From the NCBI GenBank assembly GCA_945957295.1, contig CAMFLH010000006.1, forward strand, positions 1 through 45,721: a DNA stretch of 45,721 nt. The letters run 5' to 3'. Origin of the DNA: an uncultured Uliginosibacterium sp. GTDB taxonomy: Bacteria > Pseudomonadota > Gammaproteobacteria > Burkholderiales > Rhodocyclaceae. Both the position numbers and the translations under genes were made by a program. Under the pieces are notes generated by a model that saw nothing but the letters and a program-made list of their open reading frames with translations, had not been told where the DNA came from and ran no database searches. Below, piece after piece: positions 8,680-17,567 of the stretch (positions within the stretch are counted from its first letter, which is position 1; each line of letters starts with the position of its first letter).

Positions 8680-10314
8680 ATGCTGGACGCACTCAAACTC
8701 AAGACGAAAATCCTTGTGATGCTCGGCAGCGCTTGTGCCGCGGTGCTGGTGCTGCTGATTGCCTCCGCGCTGGAGCAGCGCAACACCATGATTGAAGGCC
8801 GTAAGGCCACGATTCGCGCGGTCGTCGAATCGGCCCATCACGCGATGGCGTTCTACCAGGCCAAGGAGGCCGAGGGCATGTCGCGCGACGCGGCGCAGAA
8901 GGCGGCACTCGAAGCGATTGCATTGATCCGCTACGGCGGCGAGGACCACAAGACGGAGTACCTCTACGTCTATCAGATGGACGGCGTAAATCGCTATCAC
9001 GTGCGCAAAGACCTGATCGGCACCAACGTTGCGCAGACCCTTCGCGATGGCCGCGGGCGTTATCCGGTGCAGGATCTGATCGACTCGCTCAATGGTCGAG
9101 CCGATGCCTTCGTCGATTCGATGTTCCCGCGCAAGGCGGGTGCCGACCCGGTGCCGAAGCTGCAGTATGTGATGCGCTTCGAGCCGTGGAACTGGTTCGT
9201 CGGCACCGGCGCATGGATGGACGATGTGGAACGGCAATTGCGTGACGAACTCATCGCCGGTGTGGCGCTCTTCATCGGCGTACTGGGCGTGGTCGGCGGT
9301 ATCGGCTGGGCAGTGTCGCGCAGCGTGTTACGCCAGATCGGAGGGGAGCCGGCCGAGGCGATCGTGGTCATGTCGCAGGCTGCGAAGGGCGATCTGACCG
9401 CCAGCGTGGGTCGTGCGGCGCCGGGCAGCGTGCTGGCTTCATTCGATGTTGCGCGCACAGCGATACGTGATGTGTTGGCGCAGATCCGCGGCGAGTCGGC
9501 CCGCATGCGCGATGGCGCTTCGAACATCGCGGCGGTGTCGGGCCAGGTGGCGGAGCTTGCCCAGCAACAGGTCGATGCCACGTCGAGCATGGCGGCTGCG
9601 GTGGAGGAGATGACCGTCAGCATCGGGCATATCTCGGATTCCGCACATGACACGCAGGCCTATTCGGAGGAGGCCGCGCGCCTTGCGCAACAAGGGCAGG
9701 CCCAGGTCGAACGCGCCTGCGCGGGTATCCAGGCGCTGTCCGGCACGGTGACGGACGCCGCCGCGCGGATCGAGGTGCTGGCGCAGCGTGCCGGCCAGAT
9801 CGGCGGTATCGCCTCGGTGATCAAGGACATTGCTGGCCAAACCAACCTGCTCGCGCTCAATGCCGCGATCGAAGCCGCGCGTGCTGGCGAGCAGGGGCGC
9901 GGTTTCGCCGTCGTGGCCGACGAAGTGCGCAAGCTCGCCGAGCGCACCGCGAACGCGACGGTGGAAATCGAGACCATGATCCAGGCCATCCAGAGCGAGA
10001 CGGGCGCCGTCACCGACGTGATGCAGGCAGCGATGCCGCAGGCGGATGAGGGCGTGCAACTGGCCAGCAGCGCAGCCGAAGCGCTGCGTGCGATCCGCGA
10101 CGGCGCGACGCAGACGCTGGAGCGGATTCGTGATGTGGCCGATGCCACCCGCGAGCAGAGTGAGGCTTCCACCAGCATCGCGCAGCGTGTGGAAGACATC
10201 GCAAGGATGATCGAGCAGACCAACGGCCGCATGCAGGAAACTGCGGGCACCGCGCGCATGTTGTCGGCGAGCGCCGATGCGCTCGATGCACAGGTGGGCT
10301 ACTTCAAGACCTGA
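8680..10314 (+). CDS. Methyl-accepting chemotaxis protein with single-Cache sensor
   Basis: A 544-residue transducer. Transmembrane helix 1 is near residues 11-31. A periplasmic sCache_2-type domain follows at about 35-188, with the YLYVYQMDG strand and the [14 protein letters not shown] ending typical of that family. Helix 2 is near 191-213, then a short HAMP-like linker with IGGEPAEA. The cytoplasmic signalling hairpin tip, [19 protein letters not shown], lies near 385-403. Members relay small-ligand binding to CheA/CheW. No NWETF-type C-terminal tether is present. GAAGGA lies 9 bases before ATG 8680. No chemotaxis genes adjoin it, so it is an orphan receptor with unknown ligand. Confidence 0.95.
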   Translation: MLDALKLKTKILVMLGSACAAVLVLLIASALEQRNTMIEGRKATIRAVVESAHHAMAFYQAKEAEGMSRDAAQKAALEAIALIRYGGEDHKTEYLYVYQMDGVNRYHVRKDLIGTNVAQTLRDGRGRYPVQDLIDSLNGRADAFVDSMFPRKAGADPVPKLQYVMRFEPWNWFVGTGAWMDDVERQLRDELIAGVALFIGVLGVVGGIGWAVSRSVLRQIGGEPAEAIVVMSQAAKGDLTASVGRAAPGSVLASFDVARTAIRDVLAQIRGESARMRDGASNIAAVSGQVAELAQQQVDATSSMAAAVEEMTVSIGHISDSAHDTQAYSEEAARLAQQGQAQVERACAGIQALSGTVTDAAARIEVLAQRAGQIGGIASVIKDIAGQTNLLALNAAIEAARAGEQGRGFAVVADEVRKLAERTANATVEIETMIQAIQSETGAVTDVMQAAMPQADEGVQLASSAAEALRAIRDGATQTLERIRDVADATREQSEASTSIAQRVEDIARMIEQTNGRMQETAGTARMLSASADALDAQVGYFKT

Positions 10315-10330
10315 AACTCACCGGTCGCCA

Positions 10331-10355
10331 GCGGGCGCGAACGCATCGCGCCCGC
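10331..10355 (+). terminator. Strong hairpin downstream of the chemotaxis receptor gene
   Basis: A perfect 10-bp inverted repeat (GCGGGCGCGA / TCGCGCCCGC) with a 5-base loop, starting 17 bases after the receptor stop codon. The downstream sequence is only mildly T-rich. It also lies downstream of the convergent lipoprotein gene and could terminate both. Confidence 0.65.
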
Positions 10356-10439
10356 GTTGCGTTCATGCGCAGCGCAAGCCGGCTCTGTGTGTTGCCATCG
10401 CGCGTGCAGCACGGGCGAAGCTGGGCAGGGCGTCCCGAG

Positions 10440-10700
10440 TCAATCGGGCCTGCGCTGGTAGCACTGAGGAGTAACGGACCCGGTGGTGCAGGCACGTTTG
10501 CTGCTGTCGAGCTGGTAGCCGCGCTCGCTCATGCACGCGGCGATGCTTTGTTCGCGCTCTGCGATGTCCGCGGCAGAGCGGCCTGCGTTGTCCTTCTGCA
10601 CCGCGAACTGGCAGTCCCACAGATCGGCGTCCGGGTTGCGCGTGCATGCGCTGGCGGTGAGTACCAGCAGTGCAGCGAGTGAGATCGTCCGGTGCCGCAT
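10440..10700 (-). CDS. Small putative lipoprotein
   Basis: An 86-residue protein with a lipoprotein signal peptide: MRHRTISLAALLVLTASAC, with C19 as the likely lipidated cysteine. The mature part has several cysteines (in DLWDCQF, IAACMSERGY, RACTT and PQCYQR) that could form two disulfides, plus repeated charged residues. The CMSERGY motif recurs in small proteobacterial lipoproteins of unknown function. It follows the next lipoprotein gene by 20 bases on the same strand, suggesting a two-gene unit. Confidence 0.72.
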   Translation of the reverse strand: MRHRTISLAALLVLTASACTRNPDADLWDCQFAVQKDNAGRSAADIAEREQSIAACMSERGYQLDSSKRACTTGSVTPQCYQRRPD

Positions 10701-10720
10701 CTTGTCGTGCTTCGGTGTTG

Positions 10721-11059
10721 TCAGCGGCCCATGCGCCGCTCGTAGGCTTGCGAGAAGCGATCGGGCAACTGCGGGTCGTTCTTCGTCTCGCCCTTGGAGT
10801 CGAACTGCACCTTCACGGCGCCGTCCGGCAGGCGTGTCACCGTGACCGTCACATCGATGCCGTTCTTCGTGCCGCGAATCAGGCCGCTGTTGGGCTCCGC
10901 GTGCATGATCGTCACGCCGGCATCCTGCACACCGCCGAGCGCGGCATTCCACGCGCGTTCGTACTTCGACGGGGCGGGCGCTGTCGGGTAGCTCACGCAG
11001 GCCGCTGTCAGGCACAACGCTGCGAACACGGCGATGCAGGTGCGAAGGGCTAGTCGCAT
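10721..11059 (-). CDS. Putative lipoprotein, 112 residues
   Basis: A lipoprotein precursor with signal MRLALRTCIAVFAALCLTAAC, C21 being the probable lipidation site. The mature domain (about 90 residues) has alternating beta-strand segments (GVTIMHAEPNSGLIRGTK, then DVTVTVTRLPDG) reminiscent of small periplasmic domains found in many Gram-negative lipoproteins; no function can be assigned. AGGA lies 9 bases before ATG 11059, which favours this start over ones further upstream. It appears to be the first gene of a lipoprotein pair. Confidence 0.75.
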   Translation of the reverse strand: MRLALRTCIAVFAALCLTAACVSYPTAPAPSKYERAWNAALGGVQDAGVTIMHAEPNSGLIRGTKNGIDVTVTVTRLPDGAVKVQFDSKGETKNDPQLPDRFSQAYERRMGR

Positions 11060-11224
11060 GGTGGAGCTTCCTGTTGCGGTGGATCGCCGCATTCTAGGGC
11101 GGTGAGGCAAGGGGCGCGAGCGCCGGATTTGGGTTGGCGCAAGGCGGGCTTACTCGCGCTCGCCAGCAATGCGACTCGCACGGCAGAATCCGGCTGCGGA
11201 ATGGCCGCGCAGACAGGCAACACC

Positions 11225-11842
11225 ATGAAGATCAGACTCTCTTGCATCCTGCCGCTGGCAGTGCTCGCACTGGCAGCCCCTGCTCATGCGACCGACAGTG
11301 CCATCACCGCGTATGGCGCGTTCCGCAGCGGCGGTGATTTCCAGAACGCGACGACCGGTGAGAACCTCAAGGTGGAGAGTTCCGGTACCGGCGCTATCGC
11401 GCTGGACCTGCCTTACGACGACAGCCGGCAACTGCAGCTGTTCCTGTCGCACCAGCGCTCCCACCTCGATTACACGCAAAGCGCAGCGCCGAAGACCGCA
11501 GCGACATTGCCGCTATCTGTCACCTACTTTCATCTGGGTGGCACCTACTTCTTCGAAGGCCCGGTCGGCAGCGGCCCCTACGTGGTCGGTGGCCTTGGCG
11601 GAACGCTGCTCGCGCTGGAAGGTGATGGCTACGGCAATGAGCTGCGGCCCTCGATTAACCTCGGCGTCGGCTACCAGTTCATGCTCGGCAAGCACGCCGC
11701 GCTACGCCTCGAAGGCCGCTTCTACTCCACGCTGATCAACAGCAGCCGCGGCCTCTTTTGCTCAGGCGGCTGCATGCTGCAGATCCAGGGGGATCTCTTC
11801 ACGCAGGGCGAGGGCATGGTTGGGGTGTCGGTGCCGTTCTGA
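11225..11842 (+). CDS. Outer-membrane beta-barrel protein, OmpA/OmpW-like size
   Basis: A 205-residue precursor with a signal peptide cleaved after AHA at about residue 22. The mature chain is a series of amphipathic strands (LQLFLSHQRSHLDYT, SVTYFHLGGTYFF, SINLGVGYQFMLG, AALRLEGRFYST) and ends in VSVPF, with the terminal aromatic residue recognised by the Bam machinery. This fits a small eight-strand barrel. Two cysteines in FCSGGCM near 178-182 may form an extracellular disulfide. The start at ATG 11225 is chosen because it begins the signal peptide. Specific function is unknown. Confidence 0.82.
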   Translation: MKIRLSCILPLAVLALAAPAHATDSAITAYGAFRSGGDFQNATTGENLKVESSGTGAIALDLPYDDSRQLQLFLSHQRSHLDYTQSAAPKTAATLPLSVTYFHLGGTYFFEGPVGSGPYVVGGLGGTLLALEGDGYGNELRPSINLGVGYQFMLGKHAALRLEGRFYSTLINSSRGLFCSGGCMLQIQGDLFTQGEGMVGVSVPF

Positions 11843-11848
11843 TCAGTC

Positions 11849-12292
11849 GTGCGATACGGGAAATCGGTGCCGCGAAGGGCGCTGCTCATTGCCTGTCTAG
11901 TGTTCGCCGATGTGGCGTCAGCCGAACGCTACGTTCAGCACGATGGTGTCGTGACTGACCCTCGCAGTGGCTTGAAGTGGGCTCAAAGCGACAACGGCAC
12001 CGAGATCTCCTGGCCCGATGCGGTGAAGGCGTGTTCTGCCCGTGGCGATGCTTGGCGGCTTCCGTCCATCGACGAACTCGAGGCGCTCTACGATCCAGCT
12101 CAATCCGTTGCGTGCGGTGGTAACTACTGCCATGCCGCGTCAGATTTCATGCTTAGCGGTGGCTGGTTCTGGAGCCGGGAAAGCGACGGCGGTACGCAGG
12201 CGTGGGGCTACAACCTAGACATCGGTCGGCGCGATCTGAATGCGATCGCGGGCAGTAGTTACGGGCGAGCGCTGTGTGTGAGGGGCGAGTAA
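11849..12292 (+). CDS. Secreted DUF1566-like protein
   Basis: A 147-residue precursor (141 if GTG 11867 is used, which has GGGA 5 bases upstream). The signal peptide ends at VASA. The mature part carries the DUF1566/Lcl-type pattern: DPRSGLKWAQ, WPDAVKACSARGDAWRLPSIDELEALYD, a WFWSRE strand, and a C-terminal ALCVRG. This C-type-lectin-like module is common in bacterial secreted and surface proteins. Cysteines at the start, centre and end suggest disulfide stabilisation. It begins 6 bases after the beta-barrel gene and is probably cotranscribed with it. Confidence 0.78.
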   Translation: MRYGKSVPRRALLIACLVFADVASAERYVQHDGVVTDPRSGLKWAQSDNGTEISWPDAVKACSARGDAWRLPSIDELEALYDPAQSVACGGNYCHAASDFMLSGGWFWSRESDGGTQAWGYNLDIGRRDLNAIAGSSYGRALCVRGE

Positions 12293-12336
12293 CTGCTGTC
12301 GTCCCGGGCCGCTGGGTTGCTTCAAGGCAACGTGAG

Positions 12337-12804
12337 CTACGCGCCCTGCACTGACGGATCACTTGCCCCGCCAGGCGGGGATACTGCGAACTCCTTGCGC
12401 AGAAAGTAGCGTGAGTAGCCCGGCGGGTAGTCCGGGATTTCACCGAACACGTGATAACCAAGACCTTCGTAGAAGCCGCGCGCCTGGAACTCGAAGGTGT
12501 CCAGCCATGCACCACGGCAACCCCGCGCGACCGCTTCGTCGTGCGCCATCGCCATGACTCTTCGACCGACTCCCTGGCCGCGCAGCGTCTCGGGCACCAC
12601 GAGCAACTCGATGAACAGCCACTGATAGCTCGTGCTACCCCAAAGGCCGCCGATGACCGCGCCGGTGCTGTCGCGCATCGCAATGACCAGCGGCCGCCCC
12701 TTGCTCGTTCCGGCTTTGCTGGCGTTGTAGGCCCTCAGCGGCAGGAGGATGGCCTGTTCGATGTCGTCGTCGGCGACGTCGGTGAGATCGAGTGAGAAGT
12801 TCAT
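12337..12804 (-). CDS. GNAT-family N-acetyltransferase
   Basis: A 155-residue GNAT enzyme that would transfer acetyl from acetyl-CoA to an amine. Motif A is ELLVVPETLRGQGVGRRVMAM (residues about 71-91), with R-G-Q-G-V-G as the pyrophosphate-binding loop, and motif B is FEFQARGFYEGLGYHVFGEI. Acceptor unknown. It stands alone, convergent with the DUF1566-like gene and separated by 94 bases from the downstream-facing outer-membrane gene. Confidence 0.88.
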   Translation of the reverse strand: MNFSLDLTDVADDDIEQAILLPLRAYNASKAGTSKGRPLVIAMRDSTGAVIGGLWGSTSYQWLFIELLVVPETLRGQGVGRRVMAMAHDEAVARGCRGAWLDTFEFQARGFYEGLGYHVFGEIPDYPPGYSRYFLRKEFAVSPPGGASDPSVQGA

Positions 12805-12898
12805 GGAGCGTCCCGTACTGGTGGCGAGGCGATCCTACCCGACACGGCGCCCCATGCGATCGCGTCGATTCGAGCCTGCGGGAGGCTCGCCTCTCCTG

Positions 12899-14119
12899 TC
12901 AGAACGGCAGCGTCGCGATCACGTAAGCGTTACCGCGATCCGGCAACTGGCGGTAGATCGCGTCGCTGGGGCCGAGGTAGGTGCGTACGCCGGCCTCGAT
13001 GCGCAGTCGGTCGCCCTGCCAGGCGAGTGCTGCGCTCAGCACGCTGCCGCCGTCGGCGGGGGTGAGTAGCCAGTCGATTTCCGGTTGCCAGGTGTCGCCG
13101 CCATAGGCCGCGCGCAGCAGCAGGTTGGTGCGGTGCAGGTTCACCTGGCCGAGTGCTTGCGCGTTCCAGGCGAGGTTGCCGGCGCGGGCGATCGCGGGTG
13201 CGTAGGCAAACCCGCTGATCGCGGCGTTGCGTGTGCGCCACGCGTCCCACTCGGATTCGCTCGGCGCGGTGCCGTCGTACCAAGCCTCGGCGAGCACCGA
13301 GATCTTGTTCTCGCCAGTCCATTGTGTGCCGACCAGGGTTTGCCAGAACGCGCTGCCCACCTGATCTCGCCACGGCGTTGTCGTGGCGAGCGGCGTCTCC
13401 GCGGGCCAAGTGCCGACAAGGCGCGTGGCGCGTTGGCCCCATCGGCTTGAGCCATGAACTTCCAGCGAGTCGAAGGGCACGGACGAGAAACCGGCGCCGA
13501 GGCTGGCGCGCTCCTGCGCACCCCAACGGGCGAGCAGATGCAGATCCGCCACCGGTAATTGGGCGAAGCCGCGCCAGGCAAGCGCCTGCTCATCGCGGCG
13601 CAGCGCTTCGTCGCTGTGGCCGGGGTTGGCGAATACGAGCGTTGAGGCGACACGCGAACTGAAGTGCTCCACCATCACCACCGGCACGCCTTCGAGCTGC
13701 TGGTCGATCAGGGCCCGGCGGTTTTCCCGCTGCACCACGTCGAGCGGGCGGAAGCCGAAACCGACGTCCCAGCTCACAACCTTCTTCCCCAGCGTGAAGT
13801 GCAGCGGGCCGGCCTCACCCTCCCAGAACAGCTCGTCGACGCGGCCATCGCGGTCGACGCCACCGGGGTCGCAGCTTGCCGCCCAGGCTTGCCCGGCGAA
13901 TCCGATATGCCCGACGCGGCCGCGCAGCCGCACTTCACCGGTGCCGCAGTCGCGCCCCGCGCCGAGCAGTGTCGCCGCGGGTGCGAGCGCCGAATCCGGG
14001 TTGGCACTGCGTGCCTCGGCCTGCGCGCGCAGCGTCCAGTCCAGTGTGGTGTCGGGCCAGTCGGCGGCGTTCGCGGCGCTGCTCAACAGCGCTGCCGACA
14101 GGGCGATTAAAGCCTTCAT
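12899..14119 (-). CDS. Outer-membrane beta-barrel protein of the LolA-like export operon
   Basis: A 406-residue precursor with signal peptide MKALIALSAALLSSAANA. The mature chain is rich in alternating strands and aromatic girdle residues and ends in VIATLPF, a Bam-type C-terminal signal. The size suits a 14-18 strand barrel of the porin/alginate-export general type; I cannot place it in a named family with confidence. Its ATG overlaps the stop of the LolA-like gene (ATGA at 14116-14119), so it is the last gene of the five-gene operon that also encodes an ABC ATPase, permease and carrier. By analogy it may receive or pass cargo at the outer membrane (inference). Confidence 0.82.
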   Translation of the reverse strand: MKALIALSAALLSSAANAADWPDTTLDWTLRAQAEARSANPDSALAPAATLLGAGRDCGTGEVRLRGRVGHIGFAGQAWAASCDPGGVDRDGRVDELFWEGEAGPLHFTLGKKVVSWDVGFGFRPLDVVQRENRRALIDQQLEGVPVVMVEHFSSRVASTLVFANPGHSDEALRRDEQALAWRGFAQLPVADLHLLARWGAQERASLGAGFSSVPFDSLEVHGSSRWGQRATRLVGTWPAETPLATTTPWRDQVGSAFWQTLVGTQWTGENKISVLAEAWYDGTAPSESEWDAWRTRNAAISGFAYAPAIARAGNLAWNAQALGQVNLHRTNLLLRAAYGGDTWQPEIDWLLTPADGGSVLSAALAWQGDRLRIEAGVRTYLGPSDAIYRQLPDRGNAYVIATLPF

Positions 14120-14865
14120 GGCGTGACGGTGTTGCGCGTGAGGTACATCGGGTTGAACCATGCTTCCGGGGCCTCGTACGCGGTGCGGCTGCGGTAATGC
14201 AGCACGGTGCGGCGGTTGGTGAGGATCTCGTCGTCGATGATCATGCGTGTCACCTGCGGTTTGCCGGATACCGTGCCGGCCTCGAAGCTCGCGCGCTTGG
14301 CGAGCTTCTCCGACACCACGTAGAGATCGGCTTTCAGCGGTTGCGCGCTCTTCGTATCGACCCACAGTTCGATGCGGGCGTAGGTCACCGATGCCTGCTT
14401 CGCCTTCAGCGTGAGATGGGTGCAAGCGACGCTGTCGCACTTGTCGGCTTCGACCTGCGAGGGGGCGTAGTCTTCCGACCACGACAGCGTTGCAACGTCG
14501 CCCGCCGCAGCGTCGCCTATCAGCTTCTGCGTCGGCGTGATGCGGATCGGGCGCTGGCTGCCGGGCAAGATCATCCAGAAGTCGTCCGCCTTCATCAGCA
14601 CCTTCTGGCCCTTCTCGGCCGGCGACTGCATCAGCACCAGCGATTCGCGCCCCGGGCGCAGGAACACGAGATAGTCACGTTCCTTCTCCAGCGCGCCGTT
14701 CTTCATCACCTCGATGCGTGTTTCGACCTTCATGTTGTCGGCGGACAGCCGCCACGCGTCGGCGCGCTTGAGCAGCGCCTCAGGGGTTTCGGCCTGTGCC
14801 GCGCCGGCGCAGAGAAGCAACGTGGTCAGGAGCAAGGCGCGCCGAACAGATGGGGATTCAAACAT
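14116..14865 (-). CDS. LolA-like outer-membrane lipoprotein-sorting protein (PF17131 type)
   Basis: A 249-residue periplasmic protein with a signal peptide cleaved near residue 25 (AGAAQA). The mature fold is the incomplete beta-barrel of the LolA/LppX superfamily. The family-typical features are ALLKRADAWR at the N-terminus, RPGRESLVLMQSPAEKGQK, DDFWMILPGSQRPIRI and the DVATLSWSEDY loop. It is longer than canonical LolA (about 180 mature residues), as is usual in this branch, which probably carries a lipid or acylated cargo in a hydrophobic groove. It overlaps the permease gene by 8 bases and the barrel gene by 4, implying coupled translation. Confidence 0.86.
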   Translation of the reverse strand: MFESPSVRRALLLTTLLLCAGAAQAETPEALLKRADAWRLSADNMKVETRIEVMKNGALEKERDYLVFLRPGRESLVLMQSPAEKGQKVLMKADDFWMILPGSQRPIRITPTQKLIGDAAAGDVATLSWSEDYAPSQVEADKCDSVACTHLTLKAKQASVTYARIELWVDTKSAQPLKADLYVVSEKLAKRASFEAGTVSGKPQVTRMIIDDEILTNRRTVLHYRSRTAYEAPEAWFNPMYLTRNTVTP

Positions 14866-16087
14866 GGCCCAATGCCTCCACAATCGGTTTCTTCACTGCG
14901 ATGTGCGCGACGACAGCCGCCGAGATCATCGCCAGCACACTGACCGCCGCGAGCGTGATCAAGGCCAGCTCAGGCGAGAAGGTGATGAATAGCGGGTAGC
15001 CGACCGAGCGCCCCGGCGGTGGCGGCATCTGTAAGCCGGCGAACATCAGTGCAACGGTGACGCCGCCCGCAACCAGCGCGCCGAGCAAACCGCCTGCCGC
15101 GCCGAGCGCTGCGCCCTCGATCGCGAAGGCACGCACCAGTTGCCACGGTGAGGTGCCCATCGCCCGCAGGGTGCCGATCTCGCGGGTGCGTTCGACGATC
15201 GCCATCGCCATCGCGCCGGCCACGACACCCACCACGATCAGGCCGATCACCAGGCCAAGCCCGCCGAAGATGCGGTCGTACAGCCCGCGTACCGCCTTGT
15301 AGAACACGGCCTCTTCTTCCCAGCTGCGCATCGTGACCGGTGCAAGTTGTGGCGCCAGCTTGGCGCGCATCGTGGCGGTCTGTTCCATGTCGGCGAGATA
15401 CACGCCGACGCTGCTGACCTTGTCGGTTGCGAGCAGTCCTTGCGCGGTGGCGAGGCTGGTCAACACCAGACGCTTGTCGATATCCGGCACGCCGCTGCTG
15501 ACTACGCCGCGCACCTTCACATCCACCGCGTTGAGTGCGCCGGCGGTGGTAGAGCCGAGCAGCGTCAGTGCGCTGCCCGGCTCGGCCTTGAGGCTCTTCG
15601 CGAGCTCCGCGCCGATCAGCACATCAGGCCCCTTCGCGGAATCCTCATTGAGCAGCTTGCCTGCTTTCAGTTGCAGGAAGGGGCCGCGCACCGAGAACTC
15701 GGCCTGCGGATCGACGCCGCTGCCGATCATCACCACCGACTTGTCGCCGTTGCTGATGAGGCCCGAGAAGTGCAAACGGGGCAGCACGTAGCGCACCTCG
15801 CGATGAGTCAGCAGCGTGTCGCGAAGGCGGTCGAAGTGCTCGATGCCGAACTGCATCGGCGTGTCTTCCTCGCGGTCGAAGAAGTCGCGGGTGGCCACGA
15901 TCAGGTGGCCGGTGTCGCGTGCAGCGGCTTGTTGAAGCGATTCGTAGGTGAACAGCGCGAAGCCGCCGCCGACCAGGATCGCCGCGCTGCCTAGCGCAGT
16001 GAGGGTAACGGTGGCGAGCGAACGGCGCCGGTTGCGCAGCGTATTGCGCAGCGCGAAGCGGACCCAGCGGATGAGCGAGGTGGTCAT
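14858..16087 (-). CDS. FtsX/LolCE-like ABC transporter permease
   Basis: A 409-residue type VII (MacB/LolC-like) permease. Transmembrane helix 1 lies near residues 27-48, followed by a periplasmic MacB_PCD-type domain to about 280, and three helices near 283-305, 325-350 and 375-395. The coupling segment AMAIVERTREIGTLRAMGTSPWQ is typical of FtsX-domain proteins. Such permeases do not import; they use ATP to drive motion of a periplasmic domain, extracting lipids or lipoproteins or powering efflux. Its start overlaps the end of the ATPase gene by 4 bases and its stop overlaps the carrier gene. Confidence 0.92.
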   Translation of the reverse strand: MTTSLIRWVRFALRNTLRNRRRSLATVTLTALGSAAILVGGGFALFTYESLQQAAARDTGHLIVATRDFFDREEDTPMQFGIEHFDRLRDTLLTHREVRYVLPRLHFSGLISNGDKSVVMIGSGVDPQAEFSVRGPFLQLKAGKLLNEDSAKGPDVLIGAELAKSLKAEPGSALTLLGSTTAGALNAVDVKVRGVVSSGVPDIDKRLVLTSLATAQGLLATDKVSSVGVYLADMEQTATMRAKLAPQLAPVTMRSWEEEAVFYKAVRGLYDRIFGGLGLVIGLIVVGVVAGAMAMAIVERTREIGTLRAMGTSPWQLVRAFAIEGAALGAAGGLLGALVAGGVTVALMFAGLQMPPPPGRSVGYPLFITFSPELALITLAAVSVLAMISAAVVAHIAVKKPIVEALGHV

Positions 16088-16776
16088 TGCAGCACTCCGT
16101 CACGCAGTGCGAGCACACGGTCGCAATGCGCGGTGAGGCGGTCGTCATGGGTGGCGATCAGGCAGGCGGTACCGGCTTCATGGCACAGCGCGCGGATCAC
16201 GGCGATCACCTCGTCCGCGGTGTGCGAGTCGAGGTTAGCGGTGGGCTCGTCAGCGATCAGCAGGCGCGGCTGTTTGACCAGCGCGCGGGCAATTGCCACG
16301 CGCTGGCGTTGGCCGCCGGAGAGTTCGTCGGGGCGGTGCCGGGCGCGGTCTGCGAGGCCGACGCGTGTCAGCATCGCCGCGACGCGCTCGCGTGCCTCGC
16401 GGCGTGACACGCCGTCGAGGAACAGCGGGTACTCGACGTTCTCCGACACCGTCATCACCGGCACCAGGTTGAAGCTCTGGAACACGAAGCCGATCGCGTT
16501 GCGACGTAGCTGGGTGCGGCGGACTTCGTTGAGTTGCGTGGTGGCGGTGCCGGCGAGTTCGTAGTTGCCCGTATCGGCGGTGTCGATCAAGCCGGCGATG
16601 TGCAGCAGCGTGCTCTTGCCGCTGCCGGAGGGGCCGGTCAGCGCGACCATCTCGCCGCCGCTGACATCGAGGTCAGCCGCATGCAGCGCCGGCACCTGCA
16701 CTTCACCGAGCCGGTAAGCCTTGCTGACGCCGCGCATCGTGACGACCGGTGTGCTGTCGCGCAGCGCGGTGTTCAT
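16084..16776 (-). CDS. LolD/MacB-type ABC transporter ATPase
   Basis: A 230-residue nucleotide-binding subunit with Walker A GPSGSGKST (48-56), signature LSGGQRQR, Walker B LLIADEP and H-loop ATHDD. The VFQSFNLVPVMTVSENVEYPL segment is typical of the LolD/MacB group. It should pair with the FtsX-like permease encoded immediately downstream (4-base overlap). No second permease gene is present, so the complex is likely a permease homodimer, unlike the LolC/LolE heterodimer (inference). Confidence 0.95.
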   Translation of the reverse strand: MNTALRDSTPVVTMRGVSKAYRLGEVQVPALHAADLDVSGGEMVALTGPSGSGKSTLLHIAGLIDTADTGNYELAGTATTQLNEVRRTQLRRNAIGFVFQSFNLVPVMTVSENVEYPLFLDGVSRREARERVAAMLTRVGLADRARHRPDELSGGQRQRVAIARALVKQPRLLIADEPTANLDSHTADEVIAVIRALCHEAGTACLIATHDDRLTAHCDRVLALRDGVLQ

Positions 16777-17315
16777 GGCTTGGCCTGCGCGGTGAGTTTG
16801 AGCACGGCGTTGCGATAGCGCTCTGGCATCGTTGAGAAACCCGGCTGCGCCGCGAGTTCATGGGCGAGTTTGGCGCCCGCTTCGGCACGGTTGAAGAAGC
16901 CGGGCAGGCCGAGGAAAGTGCTCGCTGCGGTGACTTTCACCTCGTTGGCGATCGAGACGCCACCGGCGGGGGCTTGCGCGTGCTCGGGCTTGAGCAGCGC
17001 GAGCGCGCGGTCGAGGTCGGCGATGCCGGCTTCGGCGAACTTCATCTTCTTCCACGGGAAGGTTGCGTCGCGCCCTTGCATGGATTCGGCCGAACCGAGA
17101 TAGGCGAGCAGCAAGGGGTTGCCCGGCTCCGCAGCGACGAGCTTCGCGAACTTGTCCGCAGCTTCGGCCGCAGCGCCGGATTCGCCGGCATTGGCACGCT
17201 GGAAGTCGGCTTGCGCGGCCTGCCAGGCGGCGGCGTCATACGCATGGGCGAGTGGCGCAGCGAGGCTGCCGACGAAGCTGAGGGCAACGAGAATCGAGCG
17301 AAGCGGGGTCTTCAT
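16773..17315 (-). CDS. Periplasmic helical (TPR-like) protein heading the export operon
   Basis: A 180-residue precursor with signal peptide MKTPLRSILVALSFVGSLAAPLAHA. The mature chain is almost all alpha-helical, with Ala-rich pairs such as AAEAADKFAKLVAAEPGNPLLLAYLGSA and GIADLDRALALL that resemble tetratricopeptide repeats. It overlaps the ATPase gene by 4 bases and is the first gene of the operon. A periplasmic adaptor or cargo-recognition role is plausible but not shown. Confidence 0.8.
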   Translation of the reverse strand: MKTPLRSILVALSFVGSLAAPLAHAYDAAAWQAAQADFQRANAGESGAAAEAADKFAKLVAAEPGNPLLLAYLGSAESMQGRDATFPWKKMKFAEAGIADLDRALALLKPEHAQAPAGGVSIANEVKVTAASTFLGLPGFFNRAEAGAKLAHELAAQPGFSTMPERYRNAVLKLTAQAKP

Positions 17316-17567
17316 GGCGCATCTCCTGCGGTGTGAGGGAATGGCGCCAGTGTGGCGAGCCGCCGCACGGCAGGCAGCAGGCGAGCGACGAATCGACAGC
17401 GAAGGGGGGCGAAATGCGGCCGGGTAGCGCGAATCGCGGTGTCAGCCCGACTCGCTGCGGTGAGCGAGCGGCTATGCGGCGCACGGTCTGCGGCGACACG
17501 CCGCGTGCGGCTGATCGTGGTGGCCAGTGTGGGCGGACGCGGTCGCTGCCGTGTCCGCCCAGCCGCC

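Noticed and set aside
12365-12379. GC-rich palindrome CCCCGCC-A-GGCGGGG
   Set aside because: It lies within the 3' coding end of the acetyltransferase gene, can form only about five base pairs with a realistic loop, and has no T run.
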